Shown: positions 1-7,359 of the stretch, piece by piece
Layout: each line of letters starts with the position of its first letter
Position numbering within the stretch: position 1 is the stretch's first letter
DNA from: an uncultured Ruminococcus sp.
GTDB lineage: Bacteria > Bacillota > Clostridia > Oscillospirales > Ruminococcaceae
DNA: 8,382 nt
Assembly (NCBI GenBank): GCA_947175005.1
Contig: CAMWLD010000085.1
Location: forward strand, 1 to 8,382
Direction: 5' to 3'
The notes under the pieces: generated by a model
Told to the model about the DNA's origin: nothing
Databases searched by the model: none
What the model saw: the letters and a program-made list of their open reading frames with translations, nothing else
Position numbers and translations under genes: made by a program

Positions 1-484
1 CAATAAGAGTTATGCCGAAGCCTTTGCAGATTTCCTCCAACTCGGTCACACCGCAGGCGGCATTTTTCCCAAGACGAAAGTCCCTGCCGCATACCGCAGC
101 CCTTGCCCGAAGCTTTTTTTTAAGGATATCTCTCACAAACTCATCCGCGCTCATATCCCGCACAAAGGCAAAATCGGGGTTATACACAAACCTGACTCCC
201 TCGTCGGCAAGCAAGGCAAGCTTTTTTTCCTCTCCGTAAACAGGCAGGAAATCCGCTCCTTTTGTGTTAATTGTCGCAGTCTTAAAGGTGCACACGGCAG
301 GAGCAAGTACATTTTTACTGTCGCTGTTTTTTAAAGCAAATTCTCTTGCAGCGCCTATCACCGCCCTGTGCCCCAAATGCACGCCGTCAAAGACCCCCAA
401 GGCAACCACAGTATCACAGTCGGCAGCGGCATTATTTTCTATTATTGTAAGTTTATTTTTTGGATTTTCACCCAAAGCTATCAC
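1..484 (-). CDS. ribF: Bifunctional riboflavin kinase / FAD synthetase RibF, N-terminal part (cut by window edge)
   Basis: RibF phosphorylates riboflavin to FMN and adenylylates FMN to FAD in the cytoplasm. The 161 codons visible are the FAD-synthetase (nucleotidylyltransferase) half. The ATP-binding motif GVFDGVHLGH lies at residues 30-39, and VCGRDFRLGKNAACG at about 131-145 fits the conserved second motif of this domain. The C-terminal riboflavin kinase domain lies beyond the left edge. The frame opens directly after the truB stop, 12 bases downstream, and no ATG precedes the first motif. The start must therefore be non-ATG: GTG at 484-482, with no clear Shine-Dalgarno site, or TTG at 475-473, preceded by GGTGAT at a usable distance. 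I list the longer form. Identity is firm; the start is uncertain. Confidence 0.93.
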   Translation of the reverse strand, partial: MIALGENPKNKLTIIENNAAADCDTVVALGVFDGVHLGHRAVIGAAREFALKNSDSKNVLAPAVCTFKTATINTKGADFLPVYGEEKKLALLADEGVRFVYNPDFAFVRDMSADEFVRDILKKKLRARAAVCGRDFRLGKNAACGVTELEEICKGFGITLI

Positions 485-496
485 CCAAGTTATTTT

Positions 497-1426
497 TTAA
501 TAAAAATTCTTCTCCGACCGCAGAACATTGCCGTCCGTTTTTGCAATTCCTAAGAAATCTCCCTTTGCTCCGTAAATGCGAAATCTGTCTGCACCCTTTG
601 GCAAGGGAGGCAGCCGTTTTATATCAAGCTTAACGCCGTTGCGATACATTCGCTCTCTTGCCTCGTCAAGCCTAATTTCGGGAAGCGAGGCAAAAACCGT
701 ATCCACAGGCAGCAGAAATTTACTCAAATTCTCTCCCCTGTCGGCCGCTTGCTGCAAATCCTCAAAGGTAACGCAGTCCTCCAGAGAAAACCCGCAGGCG
801 GCAGTCCTTACCAGTCCTGTCATTATGCCGCCGCAGCCAATCGCCTCACCTATATCGTTGATAAGCGTGCGGACATACGTGCCTTTGGAGCAGGAAATCT
901 CCAACTCCCCACGCCGCTCATTTTCATTATAGGAAAGTATCTCAAGACTGTAAACAGTCACGGGACGAGGCTGCCGCTCAACGGTCTTACCCTGTCTTGC
1001 AAGCTCATAAAGCCGCTTGCCGTTTACGCTGACAGCCGAATACATGGGAGGAATCTGCATAATATTCCCGCAGAATTTCCCCGCAGCCTTTTCCAGTTCA
1101 TCACGGGAAACAGCCCTGTCATTTTCCGAAATAATATTCCCTGTGCTGTCCTGGGTGTCGGTGACTTTGCCCAAAGCAAATTCCGCCCTGTATGTCTTGT
1201 CATGGCAAAGAAGCATATCCACAGCCTTTGCGGCATTTCCCGCAAACACAGGCAGCACCCCCTCCGCCATAGGGTCAAGAGTTCCTGCGTGTCCTAAGCG
1301 GCGAGTCTTTAAAATCCCCCGCAGCTTTGCGATCACATCAAAGGAGGTAAACCCCGCAGGCTTGTACATACAGAGAATGCCCTTTATTTCGCCGCAAACT
1401 CCGTTTGCCATTGTTACGACAGCCAT
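497..1426 (-). CDS. truB: tRNA pseudouridine(55) synthase TruB
   Basis: TruB isomerises uridine 55 in the T-loop of tRNAs to pseudouridine. The 309-residue protein has the usual family length. Visible landmarks are KPAGFTSFDV (22-31), the catalytic loop GHAGTLDP with nucleophile Asp51 (45-52), KTYRAEF with the conserved Tyr79, IPPMYSAVSVNGKRLYELAR (125-144) and SKGTYVRTLINDIG (180-193). A short C-terminal PUA-like segment follows from about residue 245. The start at 1426 overlaps the end of nrnA by 13 bases, which suggests coupled translation. A second ATG at 1411-1409 (Met6) sits just after the nrnA stop and would give an equally normal N-terminus; neither has a strong Shine-Dalgarno site. 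Only 12 bases separate its stop from ribF. Function is secure; the start is uncertain by five residues. Confidence 0.97.
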   Translation of the reverse strand: MAVVTMANGVCGEIKGILCMYKPAGFTSFDVIAKLRGILKTRRLGHAGTLDPMAEGVLPVFAGNAAKAVDMLLCHDKTYRAEFALGKVTDTQDSTGNIISENDRAVSRDELEKAAGKFCGNIMQIPPMYSAVSVNGKRLYELARQGKTVERQPRPVTVYSLEILSYNENERRGELEISCSKGTYVRTLINDIGEAIGCGGIMTGLVRTAACGFSLEDCVTFEDLQQAADRGENLSKFLLPVDTVFASLPEIRLDEARERMYRNGVKLDIKRLPPLPKGADRFRIYGAKGDFLGIAKTDGNVLRSEKNFY

Positions 1427-2391
1427 AGATCAAACCCCAGTGCAGAGGCAATAGCGGAAAGAGCTTTCATTTTCACCTGTTCAAGAGTGCCCTCTACCGA
1501 ACAGCCCGCAGCCCTTGCGTGACCGCCGCCGCCCAGCTTTCCGCAGATAGCGGAAACGTCCGCTTCCTCGGTGCTTCTCATGGATATTTTGAACTTGCCC
1601 TCTTCCTTTTCCTTTATGGTCACTCCCACAACAACTCCCTCAATCTGCATGGGCAGAGAAGCAAGTCCCTCAAATTCTTCCTTTGAAAGACCCGTTTCAC
1701 TCATCATTTTGTGAGTGACCGCAATTATGGCACACTTGTCGTCAAGATATGTTTCTGCGCTGCCCAAAACCTGCTGCTCAACAGTCAGCCTTGCCTTGCT
1801 TTTAATGTCAAAAAGCTGCCTGTTAATTGGCGCATAGGGAATGTCAAAGCTCATCAGCTCGGAAACTATCACATGACACCTGGGAGTAGTGTTCTCAAAC
1901 TTAAAGCAGCCTGTGTCGGTGGCTATTCCCGTGTAAATGCACTTCGCAGAAATATCGTCAAGTGGGATATTCCCCGCCGTTAATATCTCATAAAGCACCT
2001 CGCAGGCAGCGGAGGCATTCGGGTCAAGGACAGTCTGCTTCGCATAACCCGTGTTGGAAACATGGTGGTCTATGCACATATCCACATATTCCTCATAGGC
2101 AGTCAGCTCCTTGCCGAAAAGCTTTTTATCCGCAAGATCGACCGCCACCACCGTTTTCGGCGTAAACCGCCCCGGCTCATACCAGTCGTAAAGATATTTG
2201 TACCTTTTGGGAAAGGGATCGGAACAGAGTACATTCGCATTTTTCCCCATTTCCCGCAGAACACGGCAAAGCCCGAAGCCGCTGCCCATAGCGTCCCCGT
2301 CGGGAGCAACGTGTATGAGGATATAGTAATTGTCATGGCTTTTCAGAAACTCTGCAGCCTCTGCATAACTTTCTGTTAGCGTAGTTTTCAA
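1414..2391 (-). CDS. nrnA: DHH/DHHA1 phosphoesterase, NrnA-type oligoribonuclease / pAp phosphatase
   Basis: NrnA-type proteins degrade 2-5 nucleotide RNAs and dephosphorylate 3'-phosphoadenosine 5'-phosphate using metal ions. The 325 residues show the DHH-domain motifs in order: HVAPDGDAMGS (27-37, Asp31 and Asp33), VAVDLAD (82-88, Asp85), IDHHVSN (107-113) and GIATDTGCFKF (155-165, Asp159). The C-terminal DHHA1 domain carries the substrate-binding GGGGHARAAG (287-296). No metal ligand is missing. The start codon is TTG; it is chosen because GGAAGGTGAT ends three bases upstream and no ATG lies near. It starts 17 bases after rbfA and overlaps truB by 13 bases, the usual Firmicute position of this gene. 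The DHH assignment is certain. The exact substrate (nanoRNA, pAp or cyclic dinucleotide product) is inferred from family and context. Confidence 0.94.
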   Translation of the reverse strand: MKTTLTESYAEAAEFLKSHDNYYILIHVAPDGDAMGSGFGLCRVLREMGKNANVLCSDPFPKRYKYLYDWYEPGRFTPKTVVAVDLADKKLFGKELTAYEEYVDMCIDHHVSNTGYAKQTVLDPNASAACEVLYEILTAGNIPLDDISAKCIYTGIATDTGCFKFENTTPRCHVIVSELMSFDIPYAPINRQLFDIKSKARLTVEQQVLGSAETYLDDKCAIIAVTHKMMSETGLSKEEFEGLASLPMQIEGVVVGVTIKEKEEGKFKISMRSTEEADVSAICGKLGGGGHARAAGCSVEGTLEQVKMKALSAIASALGFDLWLS

Positions 2392-2394
2392 AGT

Positions 2395-2404
2395 ATCACC
2401 TTCC
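2395..2404 (-). promoter_or_regulatory. Shine-Dalgarno site that fixes the TTG start of nrnA
   Basis: On the minus strand GGAAGGTGAT ends three bases before the TTG at 2391-2389. The AGGTGAT part matches the extended anti-Shine-Dalgarno complement, and the AGG core lies seven bases from the start codon. This supports TTG as the true start. Confidence 0.75.
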
Positions 2405-2408
2405 GGTA

Positions 2409-2759
2409 TCAGTCTTTGTTCAGCTCGTCGATCATTTCGGAGATCCTTGCGGAGCGCTCAATTGAGTTATCCGCTATAAATTTAAGCTCGGGGCACTTTT
2501 TCATTTTGAGTCGGCTCATTATCTCATGCTTTATAAGTCCAGAGGCGCTTTCAAGCCCCTTGACAGCATTCTTAGCCGCCTCCTGCCCCTCTAAGTGGGA
2601 AATATAGACCTTGCAATGAGAGTTATCCCCGCTAAGCTCCGTGCGGACTACCGAAACCAGTCCGCTGCCCACCCGGGGGTCTTTTATCCCGTCGCTTACA
2701 AGCCCTGCTATAAGCCGTCTTATATCTTCATTCTTACGCTCATTTTTAAATCCGGGCAT
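2409..2759 (-). CDS. rbfA: 30S ribosome-binding factor RbfA
   Basis: RbfA is a single KH-fold protein that binds the immature 30S subunit near the 5' end of 16S rRNA and helps late maturation and cold adaptation. The 116 residues match the family's usual length. Recognisable parts are the N-terminal helix (NEDIRRLIAGLVSDGIKDPRV, about 10-30), the strand CKVYIS (49-54), the kinked-helix Ala-Ser-Gly at 72-74 that replaces GXXG in this family, and CPELKFIADNSIE (89-101). AAAGGA lies seven bases before the ATG at 2759-2757. The gene follows infB after 74 bases that contain an inverted repeat, and is followed by nrnA after 17 bases. Gene order and sequence agree, so confidence is high. Confidence 0.96.
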   Translation of the reverse strand: MPGFKNERKNEDIRRLIAGLVSDGIKDPRVGSGLVSVVRTELSGDNSHCKVYISHLEGQEAAKNAVKGLESASGLIKHEIMSRLKMKKCPELKFIADNSIERSARISEMIDELNKD

Positions 2760-2796
2760 AATCTTTTCCTTTCATTCTGTAACAGTCAAATTATGC

Positions 2797-2820
2797 CGGG
2801 GACAGCTGCTCACTGTCCCG
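2797..2820 (-). repeat. Inverted repeat (hairpin) in the infB-rbfA gap
   Basis: On the minus-strand transcript CGGGACAG (2820-2813) can pair with CTGTCCCCG (2805-2797) around a seven-base loop: seven continuous pairs plus a C-G pair across a one-base bulge. No U-run follows on the minus strand, so it does not look like an intrinsic terminator in the operon direction. It may be a processing or stability element. An overlapping alternative pairing (GCTGC 2824-2820 with GCAGC 2809-2805) is possible. Confidence 0.55.
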
Positions 2821-2833
2821 CAGCACTTTTTTA

Positions 2834-5566
2834 TTAATCGGCTCGGTATTCCTCCATAATAAATGCCTCGAAAATGTCGCCCTCTTTGATGTCGTTGAAT
2901 TTTTCAAGAGTAATACCGCATTCATAGCTCTCCGCAACTTCCTTGACATCGTCCTTAAAGCGCTTCAGACTGGACATTTTGTCCTCTGCAATTACAATGC
3001 CGTCACGGACAACTCTGATATTGCTTGCCCTTGTGATCTTGCCGCTAAGCACATATGAACCCGCCACAAGTCCCACATTGGATATCTTGTAAACCTGGCG
3101 TACTTCCACACGTCCCTGGGCAATCTCCCTGAACTTGGGAGCAAGCATACCCTTCATAGCCGTGGAAATTTCCTCAATGGCGTCGTAGATTATGCGGTAA
3201 AGTCTTATATCCACTCCGTCCTTTTCCGCATTTTCCGCAGCCACGGGATCGGGACGGACATTAAAGCCTACAATTATCGCATTTGAAGCGCTTGCAAGCA
3301 TAACGTCTCCCTCGGAAACCGCACCCACAGCCCCGTGAATGACCTTAATGCGGACCTCATCATTGGAAAGCTTCTCCAGCGACTGCTTTACAGCCTCCAC
3401 AGAACCCTGTACGTCCGCCTTTACAATAATAGGAAGCTCCTTTATCTCGCCCTGTTCGATCTGACTGAACAGATTGTCAAGAGTGACTTTCTGATACTGG
3501 TTGAACATTTCCTGCTTAGCCTCGTGCTTGCGCTGCTCAACAAGCTCTCTTGCAAGGCGCTCGTCCTCAACCGCATTGAAAATGTCTCCCGCACTGGGGA
3601 CTTCCGCAAGACCAGTTATTTCCACAGGATAGGAGGGTCCCGCTTCGGTAACAACCGAGCCTTTATCGTTGGTCATAACTCTTACACGACCCACCGAAGT
3701 GCCCGCAATGATAATATCTCCCGTGTGCAGCGTACCGTTCTGAACCAACAGCGTCGCAATAGGCCCTCTGCCCTTGTCAAGACGCGCCTCGATAACAGTA
3801 CCCTTTGCAAGACGGTTGGGATTTGCACGCAGCTCCGCAACCTCGGCAACAAGCAGCACATTTTCCAACAGCTCGTCAATACCCTCGCCGGATTTTGCGG
3901 ACACGGGAACGCATATTACATCTCCGCCCCATTCCTCGCAGACAATCTCATATTCGGTCAGCTGTTGCTTGATGTGGTCGGGATTGGCGTTTTCCTTGTC
4001 CATTTTGTTAATTGCAACTATTATGGAAACATTGGCCGCCTTGGCATGGTTTATCGCCTCTATGGTTTGGGGCATAACGCCGTCGTCCGCTGCCACCACA
4101 AGAATGGCAATATCGGTTATGGAAGCGCCTCTTGCTCTCATAGATGTAAAGGCCTCATGACCGGGAGTGTCAAGGAAAGTGATCTCCTTGCCCTTGCAGT
4201 TTACGCGGTATGCGCCTATATGCTGGGTAATGCCTCCAGCCTCGGAATCGGTAACATGAGCGTGACGTATCTTGTCAAGAAGAGAGGTCTTGCCGTGGTC
4301 AACGTGACCCATAACAACGACTACAGGCGCACGCTCAACACCCTCGCCCACGTCCTCGCTGTCGTCAATAAGCCGCTCCTCAATTGTAATGATAACTTCC
4401 TTTTCAACCTTTGCGCCCAGCTCTTCCGCAACAAGGGAAGCAGTGTCAAAGTCAATGACCTGGTTAATTGTGCACATTTCTCCCAAAGCCATCAGCTTCT
4501 TGATGACCTGGTTTACCTGTACCTTCAAGCGGCTCGCCAGCTCGGAAACCACGATCTCATCGGGGATAAGCACCTTGAGCTGCTGCTTTCTTGCCCTCTC
4601 TAGCTCCAGCCTGCGCAGCTTCTCTGCCTCTGTTTCACGCTTGCTCGAATACTGCTGCTTGCCCCGCTGTGCAGATTTTTGGGTAAGCTTCTGCTTTTTG
4701 GAGAATGCGTCCTTACCCCGCTTGCCGCTGCCGCCTCCGGACAGAGGGGCTATGTTCTCATAACGCTCGTTGTATTTATCAATGTCCACATAGCTGCCGC
4801 GGGTGTCAACAGTACGCATTTTCTGCTCTACCTTTACGCCCTCGGAAGATGTAAAGCTGCCACCCAGCTTTGTCTTGTTGGACTTGTTTTCTGACGACTT
4901 GTTCCCTTGGGATTTTTTATCCGCTGACCTTTCGCCCTGTTTCTTTTTCTGCTCATCCGCCTTGGCTACCTGGCTGTTGAACCTCTCCAGAGCAGACTTC
5001 TGCTCGCTCTTATGAAGCGCCGCCTCGGGCTTTTTAGATGTTTTTTCCTCTGCCTTAGGCTGCTCTTGTTCCTTTGACTCCTTCGCCTTGGGAGCGGTAT
5101 CCTGCTTCGCGGCAGACTTGCTTTCAGCCTTTGTCTCCTGCTTTGTCGGCGCAGCTTCTGCCTTTACCTCGGCATTTTCCGGCTTTTGAGCAGTTGCCGT
5201 TTTATCGGCAGCCTTTTTCCCCGATTTAGCAGCAGACTTTTCGGAAGCTTTTTCAGTGCCCTTTTCGGCGTCCGCCTTAGCCTTTGCCGTCTTTGAAGCA
5301 GACTTTTTCTCAGCCTTTGGCTTTTCAGGCTTCGGCTCGGGCTTGTCATTCCTTGTGGCAAAGTAGCCCTCAAAATTTTCCACTTGATTTTCCTGTGAAT
5401 AATATTCCAAAACATAGTTCATTTCATCGGGTGTAAGACTCTGGGACGGCTTTTTTGCAACTCCCAGCTTTTCACTCACCAGCTCGGCCAGCGCAGAACT
5501 CTGCAATTTAAGATCCTTTGCCGCCTCGCTTATTTTGACCTTTGCCTGACTTTTGTTTGTACTCAT
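2834..5566 (-). CDS. infB: Translation initiation factor IF-2
   Basis: IF2 is the GTPase that brings initiator fMet-tRNA to the 30S subunit and promotes 50S joining. The 910-residue protein has a first IF2N-type helical domain (about 8-55) and a Lys/Ala/Glu-rich, probably disordered linker (about 72-330). A second IF2N domain follows (about 331-390), then the G domain with G1 GHVDHGKT (420-427), G2 GITQHIGAY (445-453), G3 DTPGH (466-470), G4 NKMD (520-523) and G5 SAKSG (556-560). Beta-barrel domain II, domain III (about 710-790) and the C-terminal fMet-tRNA-binding domain complete it. The GTP- and magnesium-binding elements are intact. AGGAGGG at 5585-5579 precedes the ATG with a long 12-base spacer. 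It lies 29 bases after ylxQ. The linker is long but within the range seen in the family. Confidence 0.98.
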   Translation of the reverse strand: MSTNKSQAKVKISEAAKDLKLQSSALAELVSEKLGVAKKPSQSLTPDEMNYVLEYYSQENQVENFEGYFATRNDKPEPKPEKPKAEKKSASKTAKAKADAEKGTEKASEKSAAKSGKKAADKTATAQKPENAEVKAEAAPTKQETKAESKSAAKQDTAPKAKESKEQEQPKAEEKTSKKPEAALHKSEQKSALERFNSQVAKADEQKKKQGERSADKKSQGNKSSENKSNKTKLGGSFTSSEGVKVEQKMRTVDTRGSYVDIDKYNERYENIAPLSGGGSGKRGKDAFSKKQKLTQKSAQRGKQQYSSKRETEAEKLRRLELERARKQQLKVLIPDEIVVSELASRLKVQVNQVIKKLMALGEMCTINQVIDFDTASLVAEELGAKVEKEVIITIEERLIDDSEDVGEGVERAPVVVVMGHVDHGKTSLLDKIRHAHVTDSEAGGITQHIGAYRVNCKGKEITFLDTPGHEAFTSMRARGASITDIAILVVAADDGVMPQTIEAINHAKAANVSIIVAINKMDKENANPDHIKQQLTEYEIVCEEWGGDVICVPVSAKSGEGIDELLENVLLVAEVAELRANPNRLAKGTVIEARLDKGRGPIATLLVQNGTLHTGDIIIAGTSVGRVRVMTNDKGSVVTEAGPSYPVEITGLAEVPSAGDIFNAVEDERLARELVEQRKHEAKQEMFNQYQKVTLDNLFSQIEQGEIKELPIIVKADVQGSVEAVKQSLEKLSNDEVRIKVIHGAVGAVSEGDVMLASASNAIIVGFNVRPDPVAAENAEKDGVDIRLYRIIYDAIEEISTAMKGMLAPKFREIAQGRVEVRQVYKISNVGLVAGSYVLSGKITRASNIRVVRDGIVIAEDKMSSLKRFKDDVKEVAESYECGITLEKFNDIKEGDIFEAFIMEEYRAD

Positions 5567-5595
5567 AGGCTATATATACCCTCCTGTTATTACAT

Positions 5596-5910
5596 TCACG
5601 GATCGCCCGCAAGCTCCGCAGTCCTCTTTGCAAAGCCATCATCACAAATGGCGTAGACCGCCGCTTCTTTTCCCAGACCCTTGGCAAAATCGCTTCGGGA
5701 CGCAGCAGTCTTTATAACGGTAACACCGTATTTTCCTCCGAAAAATCTTACTTCCTTTTCACTTTTCGGCGATATATCCGATGCCAGAATAACAAGCTTT
5801 GCCTTGCCCTTTTCCATACTTTCCTTGCAGGAGTCAAAGCCCATTGTCATTCTCCCCGCCCGTCTGCAAACCGTCAGCAGACCAAACAGCTTTTCATTAT
5901 TTCCGTTCAT
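5596..5910 (-). CDS. ylxQ: YlxQ, ribosomal L7Ae/L30e-family RNA-binding protein
   Basis: This 104-residue protein belongs to the L7Ae/L30e/S12e/Gadd45 fold, whose members bind kink-turn RNA. It shows the family pattern LFGLLTVCRRAGRMTMG (8-24), a GKAKLVILASDISPKS block (35-50) with the RNA-contacting loop after the second strand, and DFAKGLGKEAAVYAICDDGFAKR (74-96). Length is typical for the YlxQ subgroup. The ATG at 5910-5908 overlaps the end of rnpM by 14 bases, and GGAGAG lies upstream inside rnpM, so the two are probably coupled. The conserved pairing with rnpM between nusA and infB suggests an RNA or ribosome role. The RNA target of YlxQ is not known to me, and I do not claim one. Confidence 0.92.
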   Translation of the reverse strand: MNGNNEKLFGLLTVCRRAGRMTMGFDSCKESMEKGKAKLVILASDISPKSEKEVRFFGGKYGVTVIKTAASRSDFAKGLGKEAAVYAICDDGFAKRTAELAGDP

Positions 5911-6169
5911 TCAGCTCTCTCTCCAGGCTATCGTAAACCTCGTCGGCTATGCGGCAGGCAAAGCTTTTCTCCAGTCGTCTGCACTTTCTCGCCTTTGCAA
6001 GGCATTCGGTCTCGGGACATATATACGCTCCCCTGCCGGATTTCTTGCCCGTAAGATCCATGGAAATTTCCCCCTCCGAGGATTTGACCACCCTTACAAG
6101 CTCTTTCTTAGGCTTCATTTCGCCGCACCCAAGGCACATTCTCATGGGAATTTTCTTCACTCCCGCCAC
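5897..6169 (-). CDS. rnpM: RnpM (YlxR, DUF448) RNase P modulator family protein
   Basis: YlxR-family proteins are small basic proteins. The Bacillus subtilis member has been reported to bind RNase P RNA and lower its activity (hence RnpM), and YlxR has also been described as a wider regulator. The 90-residue product shows IPMRMCLGCGEMKPKKELVR near the N-terminus and the signature GRGAYIC at about 45-51. CxxC (MCLGC) and CPETEC pairs could hold a metal or be structural. I choose GTG at 6169-6167 because AAGAGGTG (6183-6176) lies six bases upstream and the N-terminus then matches the usual length before IPxR. A longer form from GTG at 6178 would place the start inside its own Shine-Dalgarno site. 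It is 46 bases after nusA and overlaps ylxQ by 14. Confidence 0.92.
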   Translation of the reverse strand: MAGVKKIPMRMCLGCGEMKPKKELVRVVKSSEGEISMDLTGKKSGRGAYICPETECLAKARKCRRLEKSFACRIADEVYDSLERELNERK

Positions 6170-6175
6170 ATTCTT

Positions 6176-6183
6176 CACCTCTT
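6176..6183 (-). promoter_or_regulatory. Shine-Dalgarno site that places the rnpM start at 6169
   Basis: On the minus strand AAGAGGTG ends six bases before GTG 6169-6167. The GTG inside this site (6178-6176) is in the same frame and would be the longer start, but it would have no ribosome binding site at a workable distance. Confidence 0.6.
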
Positions 6184-6215
6184 TAAATTTTTCTTTGATC
6201 TATTTCAAGCGGATA

Positions 6216-7259
6216 TCAATCCACGGGATTTTCGGGCTTTATGTCGATCTTAAAGCCGGTAAGTCTTGCAGCAAGCTTGGCGTTCTGCCCCTTGTTGCCT
6301 ATAGCAAGGGAAAGCTGATTGTTGGGCACTGTTACCGTGCACATCTTTTCCTCGCCCTCTGCTATCTCCACCTTTATAACGTCCGCAGGAGCAAGAGCCT
6401 TTGCAATAAATGCCGCCTGATCTTCGTCATAGGTGATGATGTCGATCTTCTCGCCTTTAAGCTCCTCTACGACCTTGCTTATTCTCGAACGCTTAGGGCC
6501 TATGCAAGCACCTACGCAGTCAACGTTCTCATCCTTGGAGCATACAGCCATTTTTGTTCTAGAGCCCGCTTCTCTTGCAATTGCCTTTATCTCCACAATG
6601 CCGTCGTATATTTCGGGGACTTCCAGTTCAAACAGCCGCTTTACAAGATCCTTGTGCGTCCTGGAAATTTTAACCGAGGGCTTCTTGTCGGGGTTCATTA
6701 TACCCACCACATAAATCTTTACAATATCGCCCTCTTTGAGCACCTCTCCGGGAATCTGCTCGCTTTTGTAAAGGTATATCTCATTCTTATCAATAAGCAC
6801 CGACGCATGACCCGTAGCCGGCTCGACCTTCTGCACCGTAGCCGTCACAATATCGTGAACCTTATCCTGATACTGTGCAATAAGCTTTTCCTTTTCAAAT
6901 TCCTTTACATCATGCCTGATTGACTGCTTTGCATACTGGGCAGCCACTCTTCCGAATTTTCCCGGGTCAAGCTTGTAGGGAACAGCGTCCCCGCAAACGC
7001 AGTCGGGAACTATCGTCCTTGCCTCGTCAATGTTTATCTCGTTAAGGTCGATAGGCTCGTCGTCTACCACATTCCGCAGAATGCACACATCGAACCGCTC
7101 CTCGGCAGGGTCTATCTTTACCGTAAATTCGTCGCAGTCGGGATATTCCCTGCGCACCGCTTTTAAAATCCCCTGTTCGATCTTTTCCACCAGCGAATCC
7201 AAAGGTATCTTGCATTCCGTTGCCAGGCATTCCAGCGCCTCAAAAAATTCCTTGTTCAT
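6216..7259 (-). CDS. nusA: Transcription termination/antitermination factor NusA
   Basis: NusA binds RNA polymerase at the RNA exit channel, promotes pausing and hairpin folding at intrinsic terminators, and works in antitermination complexes. The 347 residues match the short Firmicute type without the C-terminal acidic repeats. In order there is the N-terminal RNAP-binding domain (about 1-125, opening MNKEFFEALECLA), an S1 domain (about 130-200), KH1 (about 225-285, with VGACIGPKRSRI at 249-260 and GEKIDII at 269-275) and KH2 (about 290-345, with LAIGNKGQNAKLAARLTG at 318-335). The KH1 GXXG loop reads GPKR (254-257) instead of the usual GPKG/GMRG; the KH2 loop GNKG is intact. AGGAGG at 7278-7273 precedes the ATG with a 13-base spacer. 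A hairpin with a U-rich tail lies just upstream (7294-7332), possibly an autoregulatory attenuator. Confidence 0.98.
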   Translation of the reverse strand: MNKEFFEALECLATECKIPLDSLVEKIEQGILKAVRREYPDCDEFTVKIDPAEERFDVCILRNVVDDEPIDLNEINIDEARTIVPDCVCGDAVPYKLDPGKFGRVAAQYAKQSIRHDVKEFEKEKLIAQYQDKVHDIVTATVQKVEPATGHASVLIDKNEIYLYKSEQIPGEVLKEGDIVKIYVVGIMNPDKKPSVKISRTHKDLVKRLFELEVPEIYDGIVEIKAIAREAGSRTKMAVCSKDENVDCVGACIGPKRSRISKVVEELKGEKIDIITYDEDQAAFIAKALAPADVIKVEIAEGEEKMCTVTVPNNQLSLAIGNKGQNAKLAARLTGFKIDIKPENPVD

Positions 7260-7283
7260 TTTTCCAAAAAATCCTCCTGTATA

Positions 7284-7332
7284 TTAAAATAAAGAAGTGC
7301 CTCTTGACCGTTTTGCCGTAAACCGGCACTTC
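7284..7332 (-). terminator. Candidate attenuator or terminator hairpin between rimP and nusA
   Basis: On the minus-strand transcript GAAGTGCC (7332-7325) pairs perfectly with GGCACTTC (7301-7294) around a 23-base loop that contains a further short GTTT/AAAC pairing. TTTATTTT follows directly (7293-7286). The 8-pair stem plus U-rich tail resembles an imperfect intrinsic terminator. It lies 28 bases after the rimP stop and just before the nusA Shine-Dalgarno site. Since nusA and the genes behind it must be expressed, partial read-through or regulated termination is the likely mode. NusA-dependent autoregulation by termination is known in Bacillus subtilis, so this position is plausible; the function here is inferred. 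Confidence 0.5.
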
Positions 7333-7359
7333 ATCAAAAAATCAAACCTCAAAGGATAC

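Noticed and set aside
264..500. Plus-strand small open frames at the left end
   Set aside because: They lie opposite the RibF nucleotidylyltransferase coding sequence, whose motifs are clear on the minus strand.
3335..4603. A 422-codon open frame on the plus strand opposite infB
   Set aside because: It lies wholly opposite the conserved GTPase-coding part of infB, its product is low in recognisable motifs, and it has no clear ribosome binding site. Codon bias of infB explains the absence of stops.
4817..4840. Possible internal start (Met250) for a short IF2 isoform
   Set aside because: Internal starts are known for IF2 elsewhere, but here the AAAGG upstream is weak and about 12 bases away, and nothing else marks it.
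4900..5350. Lys/Ala/Glu-rich repeats in the IF2 N-terminal region as a possible tandem repeat or foreign insert
   Set aside because: The stretch is irregular low-complexity sequence in frame and is the normal disordered linker of clostridial IF2.
5949..6923. A 324-codon open frame on the plus strand opposite rnpM and nusA
   Set aside because: It spans two well-supported minus-strand genes and their gap and resembles no family I recognise, so it is an antisense shadow.
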